A stretch of 64,000 nt of DNA from JAMDEO01 sp963775295 (lineage in GTDB: Bacteria; Actinomycetota; Thermoleophilia; RBG-16-64-13). The stretch is from NCBI GenBank assembly GCA_963775295.1, contig CAVZIK010000006.1, forward strand, positions 1,240,001 through 1,304,000, given 5' to 3'. Below, piece after piece: positions 59,074 to 64,000 of the stretch (the first letter of the stretch is position 1; every line of letters begins with the position of its first letter). The notes beneath the pieces were generated by a model that saw nothing but the letters and a program-made list of their open reading frames with translations, ran no database searches and had not been told where the DNA came from. Both the position numbers and the translations under genes were made by a program.

Positions 59074-60054
59074 ATGCCCGTCTCGATGCCCGAACTGAAA
59101 GAGATTTGGAGCGGCACGATCGTGGAGGTGACGCTTGGCGCAGGCCCCGACAACGGGGGTACTCGAGGCAGTACCGTAACTGTCGGAGGCGAGACGACTC
59201 TGCCCTTCTTGCACTTCGAGGGGCGGATCCCTCGCAAGCCGGTGATCGCGATAGAGGTGAGCGACCGCACTCCCGACGACTGGTCGAGTCTGTTGCTGCA
59301 GGCCTGGGCTGGAGTGGTGGGAGACCCTGCCGCTTGGGCTGCTCGCGCCGAGGAAATGGGGGCCGAAGTCATCGCCTTGTCGCTTGATAGCGCCCATCCG
59401 GAAAGAGGCGATACTGGGGCCAAGGAGGCCAGGGAGACTGTGCGACGAGTGCTCAACGCGACCTCGCTGCCGCTCATCGTGTATGGACCGGGTCAGAGAG
59501 ACAAGGACAACGAAGTGTTGGTCGCGGCGGCCGAGGAGGCCGCCGGCGAGCGCATAGCGCTGGGGAACTGCGAGGACAAGAATTATCGGACCATCGTCGC
59601 GGCCGCCCTGGCCAACGACCATTTGGTCATCGCCAAGAGCCCGATCGACGTGAACTTGGCCAAACAGTTGAACGTGCTTATCGGCGACATGGGACTCGAA
59701 CGAGACCGCATTCTTGTGGATCCGACCACGGGCGCTCTCGGGTACGGGATCGAGTACAGCTACTCCGTGATGGAGCGGGTGCGTCTCGCGGCTTTGACAG
59801 GAGACACAGTGCTACAGCAACCCTTCATCGTGACCACAGGGTACGAAGCATGGCGGGCCAAGGAAGCCCGCACCGATCAGGATGTGCCCGCGCAGTGGGG
59901 CGACTGGAGGCAACGGGCGGTGTTATGGGAGGCCAACACCAGCGTCACGCTTTTAGAGACGGGTGCAGGCATCGTGGTCTTGCGACACCCGGACGTCATT
60001 CCATTGGTTCAGCACGCTATCGGGCAGTTGATGGTGGGGTCTCATTCCTCTTGA
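59074..60054 (+). CDS. acsD: Corrinoid iron-sulfur protein small subunit (AcsD)
   Basis: 326 residues forming a TIM barrel: KPVIAIEVSDRTPDDW, WAARAEEMGAEVIALSL, LVIAKSPIDVNLAKQLN and ILVDPTTGALGYGIEYSYS are as in bacterial AcsD/CdhD. With AcsC it carries the methyl-cobamide that gives its methyl to AcsB. AAAGGAG precedes the ATG. It is the third enzyme gene of the operon, 42 bases after acsB. Confidence 0.93.
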   Translation: MPVSMPELKEIWSGTIVEVTLGAGPDNGGTRGSTVTVGGETTLPFLHFEGRIPRKPVIAIEVSDRTPDDWSSLLLQAWAGVVGDPAAWAARAEEMGAEVIALSLDSAHPERGDTGAKEARETVRRVLNATSLPLIVYGPGQRDKDNEVLVAAAEEAAGERIALGNCEDKNYRTIVAAALANDHLVIAKSPIDVNLAKQLNVLIGDMGLERDRILVDPTTGALGYGIEYSYSVMERVRLAALTGDTVLQQPFIVTTGYEAWRAKEARTDQDVPAQWGDWRQRAVLWEANTSVTLLETGAGIVVLRHPDVIPLVQHAIGQLMVGSHSS

Positions 60055-60110
60055 GAGGTCGCATCTCAGCCGGTCATCGTCCGGGCTATTGATCGAAAGG
60101 AGCAAAGCAC

Positions 60111-61466
60111 ATGGCCCTGAGTGGCATCGCGATCTATAAGATGCTTGCACAGACGAACTGTAAGGAGTGCGGGTACCCGACGTGCCTGGCGTTTGCCATG
60201 AAGCTTGCCGCTCGTCAGGCGGAACTGTCGGCCTGTCCGTATGTCTCTGACGAGGCCAAGACCCAGTTGGACAGCGCGGGAGCACCGCCCATCCGCCTCA
60301 TCTGGGTGGGGAAGGATGGAAGCAAGCTCGAGGTAGGCAACGAAACGGTGGTCTTCCGTCACGAGAAGACGTTCATTCATCAGCCCGGTCTGTTCTTGCG
60401 CCTCCCCGCCGATTTGGACAGGGAGAAGTTCAGTTCCGCGTTGGACGATGTAGCCGGTTACCAAGTCGAACGGGTGGGCCAGACTCTTCGCCCGGACGGC
60501 GTCGCCATCCAGGCTGTCTCGGCCTCGGCGGACGAATTCGCTGCGCGGGTTGCTGAGGCTGCGGCCAGGGACCTGGGCGTCATACTCATCGCTTCCGATC
60601 CCGCGGTGATGGAGGCCGGTTTGAAGTCCGCCGGGCCCACGCGGGTGCTTGCCTATGCCGCGGACGCAGACAATTGGGAGACGATGGCGGCGCTCGCCAA
60701 GACGTATGGAGTGCCTCTGGTCGTTCGCGTCTCGGACGGCGATCTTGAGGCCCTGGCCAATCTGGTCGAGCTTGTCGCCAAGCAGGGAGTCGAGGACCTA
60801 GTTCTCGATCCGGGCAGCCGTGGTTGGGCGGATTCCCTGGCTGCCCTGACGCTTATGCGGCGCGCGGCTATCAAGAAGAACTTCAGGCCGCTGGGCTACC
60901 CGGTGATCGCGTTCGCGGGTGAAGGCGGCGACGGCCCGGAGCGGGAAGCGATGCTCGCTTCGCAATTCATCGACAAGTATGCCGGGTTCATTGTGCTGGA
61001 CAACTTCGATCCCGCGGCGTTGTATTCACTGTTGACCCTGCGCCAGAACATCTATACGGATCCTCAGAAGCCCATCCAAGTGAGCCCGGGTCTGTACGAG
61101 ATAGGCGCTCCGGACGACAGCTCGCCGCTGCTAGTGACCACGAACTTCTCCCTCACCTATTTTTCCGTGGCCGGCGAGGTGGAGGGAACTGGACGACCGG
61201 CGTGGCTGCTCGTCGCTGACTCCGAGGGGATGTCCGTCTTGACTGCATGGGCCGCCGGCAAGTTCGATGCCGAGAGCATCGCCAAATCGGTGAATGCCAA
61301 TGGCGTCGCGGAGAAGATCAGCCACCGCAGGATCATAATTCCGGGGGCCATAGCCGGTATTTCTGGGGAACTCGAGGAGGAACTGAACGGCTGGGAAGTC
61401 TTGGTAGGGCCCCGAGACGCAATCGGGATTCCTTCCTACTTGAAACAAGTCACGAGGAACGACTGA
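60111..61466 (+). CDS. acsC: Corrinoid iron-sulfur protein large subunit (AcsC)
   Basis: 451 residues. The N-terminal TNCKECGYPTCLAFAMKLA, with a later ACPY, binds the 4Fe-4S cluster used to re-reduce cobalamin. A TIM barrel and a C-terminal cobamide-binding domain follow (ITPGAIAGI-like IIIPGAIAGISGELEEEL near residue 405). AAAGGAG upstream. Its stop overlaps the acsV start as TGATG. Confidence 0.93.
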   Translation: MALSGIAIYKMLAQTNCKECGYPTCLAFAMKLAARQAELSACPYVSDEAKTQLDSAGAPPIRLIWVGKDGSKLEVGNETVVFRHEKTFIHQPGLFLRLPADLDREKFSSALDDVAGYQVERVGQTLRPDGVAIQAVSASADEFAARVAEAAARDLGVILIASDPAVMEAGLKSAGPTRVLAYAADADNWETMAALAKTYGVPLVVRVSDGDLEALANLVELVAKQGVEDLVLDPGSRGWADSLAALTLMRRAAIKKNFRPLGYPVIAFAGEGGDGPEREAMLASQFIDKYAGFIVLDNFDPAALYSLLTLRQNIYTDPQKPIQVSPGLYEIGAPDDSSPLLVTTNFSLTYFSVAGEVEGTGRPAWLLVADSEGMSVLTAWAAGKFDAESIAKSVNANGVAEKISHRRIIIPGAIAGISGELEEELNGWEVLVGPRDAIGIPSYLKQVTRND

Positions 61467-63448
61467 TGGCGCAACGGACGGACACGCGGCGCAGGGGAGG
61501 CGAAGGCCAGGCGGTCATCCATCTGGAGCCAACCGGGCGGACAGTGCATGTCCCCGCCGGTACCGTTCTCGAAGAGGCCATTTCTCGGGCAGGACTGCGT
61601 GTTCCCTTGCCGTGCGGCGGACAGGGCCGCTGCGGCCGCTGCCTGGTGGAGGTGCGTGAGGGCTCGGTACGACGCCGTTCAGGGCAACGACTGAGCGAGG
61701 CGGAGGTCGATCGCGGCCTTGCCCTGGCCTGTCAGACACTCGTCAGCGGTGATGCCACCGTCTGGGTGCCGCCTCAAGAAGAGAGGCTCGAGCGCTTCGA
61801 GGAGAACGAATCGGCCGAAAAGGCGGAGTCCGCTGCCCCGCTTTGTCACCACCACGCCGCTCCCTGGGTGTCGCGGCTCGAGTGCGTGGTGGAGCCTCCC
61901 ACGATGGGGGACAACACCCCGGACCTCGAGCGTCTGCAACGTGAACTCGTGCGACAGCATGGGCTGCGCAACGTCCAGCCCACTCTCATGGCTCTTGCGG
62001 ATCTGCCACAGGTTCTGCGGGACGGGGAGTGGACGGTCACGGCGGAAATAGAGGCGGGCAATTCGGTCACCGCGTCGGACTCGTATCGGCTGTTGGACGT
62101 GCTCCCAGGGCGGGTGTCGAGAGCCGCGTTGGGCATCGCCATCGACATAGGCACCACAACCGTCGCCGTTCACTTGGCAGACCTGCGAAGCGGAAAGCTT
62201 GTGGACAAAGTCTCTGCCTACAATGGCCAGATCGCCTGCGGCGAAGACGTCGTCTCCCGGATCATCTACGCTCGCCAGCCGAAACGGCGGCGAGAATTGC
62301 AGGACCGGGTCATTTCTACCATCAATGCGCTGATCGACGACATCTTGTTGCGCCAAGGGTTGTCCCCGGAAGACGTCACTGTGGTAATGGTCGCCGGCAA
62401 CACCACGATGATCCATCTCTTCCTTGGCCTGCAATCCGACTACATCAGGCTGCAACCCTACATATCTGGGGCCGGCCGTTTTCCGCCGGTCCTTGCAACC
62501 CGGCTCGGGCTCCACGTTCATCCCGAAGCCACCGTGGATTGTCTCCCAGCTGTGGGGGCTTATGTTGGAGGTGATATCACCGCAGGGGTGGTCCGAACCG
62601 GATTGCACGAGGAGGAGCCCCTCACGCTGTTCATCGACGTGGGTACGAACGGCGAGATGGTCTTGGGCAACTCTGATTGGCTGATCAGTTGTGCCTGCTC
62701 GGCCGGTCCGGCGTTTGAAGGCGCTGGGGCGAGTTCGGGTATGCGAGCCCTGACTGGGGCGATCGAGGAAGTCTGGATTGACCCCAAGACGCTCGAACCG
62801 GCCATCACGACACTGGGCGACGCTTTGCCCATCGGCATATGCGGTTCGGGCATGATTTCGCTCCTCGGAGAGATGATGGTGGCTGGGATTATCGACAAGA
62901 GCGGGCGGATCGCGTCCGAAGGCCGCAGTCCCCGCGTGCGTCGAACAGAAGACGGACTGGAGTACGTGGTCACGTGGGCGGATGAGACCGGAACGGGAGA
63001 GCGAGACATCGTTCTCAACGAGACGGATATCCAGAGTCTCCTGCGAGCCAAAGCGGCTATCTACGCGGGTGCGAGCGTACTGTGCGAAAGCGTGGGCTTG
63101 AGCATCACCGATGTTGAACGAGTGCTGATAGGCGGCGCCTTCGGCCGGAGTATCGACATCGAGAAGGCGATTCAGATCGGACTGTTGCCCGACCTTCCTT
63201 GGGAGCGGTTCTCGTATCTTGGCAACACCTCGGTTCAGGGCGCATATCTAGCCTTGACCTGTCGGGAACATCGCGCTCAGGTCGACGAGATCGCCGCAAA
63301 GATGACCTACCTGGAACTGAGTGCCGACAACCGCTTCATGGAGGCATTCACCTCGGCTTTGTTCATTCCTCACACGGACGAAAGCCTGTTTCCGTCTGTG
63401 CAAGCGGCGCTCGCCGCAACCCGAGCGGAAGGAGCCGGCACACCATGA
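61466..63448 (+). CDS. acsV: Corrinoid protein reductive activator (RACo/AcsV type)
   Basis: 660 residues. A 2Fe-2S ferredoxin domain (PCGGQGRCGRC, then ACQT; residues 30-90), a linker with a His-rich patch (CHHHAAP), and an ASKHA ATPase-like domain (GIAIDIGTTTVAVHL, FIDVGTNGEMVL, GICGSGMISLL) follow the RACo plan. It uses ATP to drive the reduction of inactive Co(II) corrinoid in AcsCD. Starts at the ATG overlapping acsC; its stop overlaps the next cooC by ATGA. Confidence 0.93.
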   Translation: MAQRTDTRRRGGEGQAVIHLEPTGRTVHVPAGTVLEEAISRAGLRVPLPCGGQGRCGRCLVEVREGSVRRRSGQRLSEAEVDRGLALACQTLVSGDATVWVPPQEERLERFEENESAEKAESAAPLCHHHAAPWVSRLECVVEPPTMGDNTPDLERLQRELVRQHGLRNVQPTLMALADLPQVLRDGEWTVTAEIEAGNSVTASDSYRLLDVLPGRVSRAALGIAIDIGTTTVAVHLADLRSGKLVDKVSAYNGQIACGEDVVSRIIYARQPKRRRELQDRVISTINALIDDILLRQGLSPEDVTVVMVAGNTTMIHLFLGLQSDYIRLQPYISGAGRFPPVLATRLGLHVHPEATVDCLPAVGAYVGGDITAGVVRTGLHEEEPLTLFIDVGTNGEMVLGNSDWLISCACSAGPAFEGAGASSGMRALTGAIEEVWIDPKTLEPAITTLGDALPIGICGSGMISLLGEMMVAGIIDKSGRIASEGRSPRVRRTEDGLEYVVTWADETGTGERDIVLNETDIQSLLRAKAAIYAGASVLCESVGLSITDVERVLIGGAFGRSIDIEKAIQIGLLPDLPWERFSYLGNTSVQGAYLALTCREHRAQVDEIAAKMTYLELSADNRFMEAFTSALFIPHTDESLFPSVQAALAATRAEGAGTP

Positions 63449-64000
63449 CTCAAACGTTGGCTGTCGTGGGCAAGGGCGGCACGGGCAAGACGACTTTTGC
63501 CGCGTTGACGATCAAATACTTGCGTGAGGTTGGTATCACCCCGATCCTCGCGATCGATGCCGATCCCAGCGCCAACCTGAACATGGCTTTGGGGATGGAG
63601 CTCGATCAGACGGTGGGCCAGATCCGGGAAGACACCCGCGATCAGGTCACCGGCGGGACCTTTCAGGCTGGCATGTCCAAGCCCGACTGGTTCCAATATC
63701 AAGTGCTGCAGTGCATTGTCGAGGGACAAGACCTGGATCTCCTGGCCATGGGAAGGCCGGAGGGACCAGGATGCTACTGCGCGGCCAACCACATGCTACG
63801 CCAGGCCATCGACCGACTGGGGGACTCGTACCGCGCGGTGGTCATAGACAACGAGGCCGGCATGGAGCACATAAGCCGGCAGACGACTCGCGATGTCGAC
63901 TGGTTGTTCATCCTTAGCGATCCCAGCCAGAGGGGACTTGCCGCGGCGAAAGCCATCGTGCAGCTGGCCGATTCACTCGGAACCAGGATCGGGAGGGCGG
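63445..64000 (+). CDS. cooC: CooC-type ATPase, cut by the window end
   Basis: 185 codons visible. GKGGTGKTT is the deviant Walker A, IDADPSANLNMALGM follows, and GCYCAANHM is the CxC metal site. It probably matures the CODH encoded upstream. It begins at the ATG overlapping the acsV stop, so the operon runs on beyond 64000. Sequence differences from the protein at 52738-53511 show the two are old paralogues. Confidence 0.92.
   Translation, partial: MTQTLAVVGKGGTGKTTFAALTIKYLREVGITPILAIDADPSANLNMALGMELDQTVGQIREDTRDQVTGGTFQAGMSKPDWFQYQVLQCIVEGQDLDLLAMGRPEGPGCYCAANHMLRQAIDRLGDSYRAVVIDNEAGMEHISRQTTRDVDWLFILSDPSQRGLAAAKAIVQLADSLGTRIGRA

Noticed and set aside
56989..59622. Very long open frame on the minus strand opposite acsB and acsD (877 codons)
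   Set aside because: It mirrors the codon bias of two unmistakable enzymes on the plus strand and has no domain of its own.

Overview
The window is GC-rich, densely coded DNA with many GTG and TTG starts and many ATGA-type stop/start overlaps. It carries a full-length bacterial acetyl-CoA synthase operon, cell-wall-binding type 2 repeats, DUF763 and DUF6855 proteins, PPi-type phosphofructokinase and several c-di-GMP proteins. Together these suggest an anaerobic or oxygen-tolerant member of the Actinomycetota with a Wood-Ljungdahl pathway. That assignment is inference; there is no rRNA or other marker here to prove it.

Layout. 1-4 kb: end of a membrane protein, an MFS carrier, a zinc-ribbon/cell-wall-binding protein and a small ABM-fold protein. 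4.1-4.6 kb: a glycine-rich RRM protein whose long leader is duplicated, with its gene, at 31.3-31.8 kb. 4.6-10.3 kb: a four-gene operon alternating GT4 glycosyltransferases and GH130 phosphorylase-like enzymes, probably for mannoside metabolism. 10.7-15.2 kb: a subtilisin-like protease with sixteen WSGRS-type pentapeptides, overlapping a GGDEF-EAL membrane protein. 15.6-20.4 kb: two cupredoxin-like lipoproteins (one frameshifted), a PadR regulator with its membrane partner, a D-Ala-D-Ala carboxypeptidase and a YaiI-family protein. 20.5-21.3 kb: a protein with exact 14-residue (Q/E)TDAxxY repeats, whose paralogue lies at 51.5-52.2 kb beside a zinc-ribbon gene. 21.5-31.2 kb: transporters, hemerythrin, an amidohydrolase, GNAT, and an SDR / sterol-reductase-like / B12 radical-SAM group.

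32-36.3 kb: an ODP/MBL-fold protein and a second c-di-GMP module. A c-di-GMP-I (GEMM) riboswitch lies upstream of two small proteins (one with 16-residue VLWRS repeats) and a GGDEF plus HD-GYP membrane protein, so the enzyme that makes and breaks c-di-GMP probably sits under c-di-GMP control. 36.5-51.2 kb: housekeeping and accessory genes (rsgA, CocE-like hydrolase, DUF763/DUF6855 pair, TMEM175-like channel, nucleotidyltransferase, pfp, tatA, MFS carriers, VOC, PRC-barrel, glucosaminidase lipoprotein, nitroreductase).

52.7-64 kb: the CODH/ACS region. A leftward CooC plus zinc-ribbon unit and a rightward operon diverge from overlapping promoters around a perfect palindrome. The rightward operon is an IscR-like Rrf2 regulator, an HMA-fold protein without its CxxC, acsA/cooS, acsB, acsD, acsC, acsV and a second cooC cut by the window end. 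The CODH reduces CO2 to CO. AcsB joins CO, CoA and the methyl group delivered by the AcsCD corrinoid protein. AcsV reactivates the corrinoid, and the CooC proteins load nickel. No tRNA, rRNA, CRISPR array, insertion sequence or phage gene was seen.
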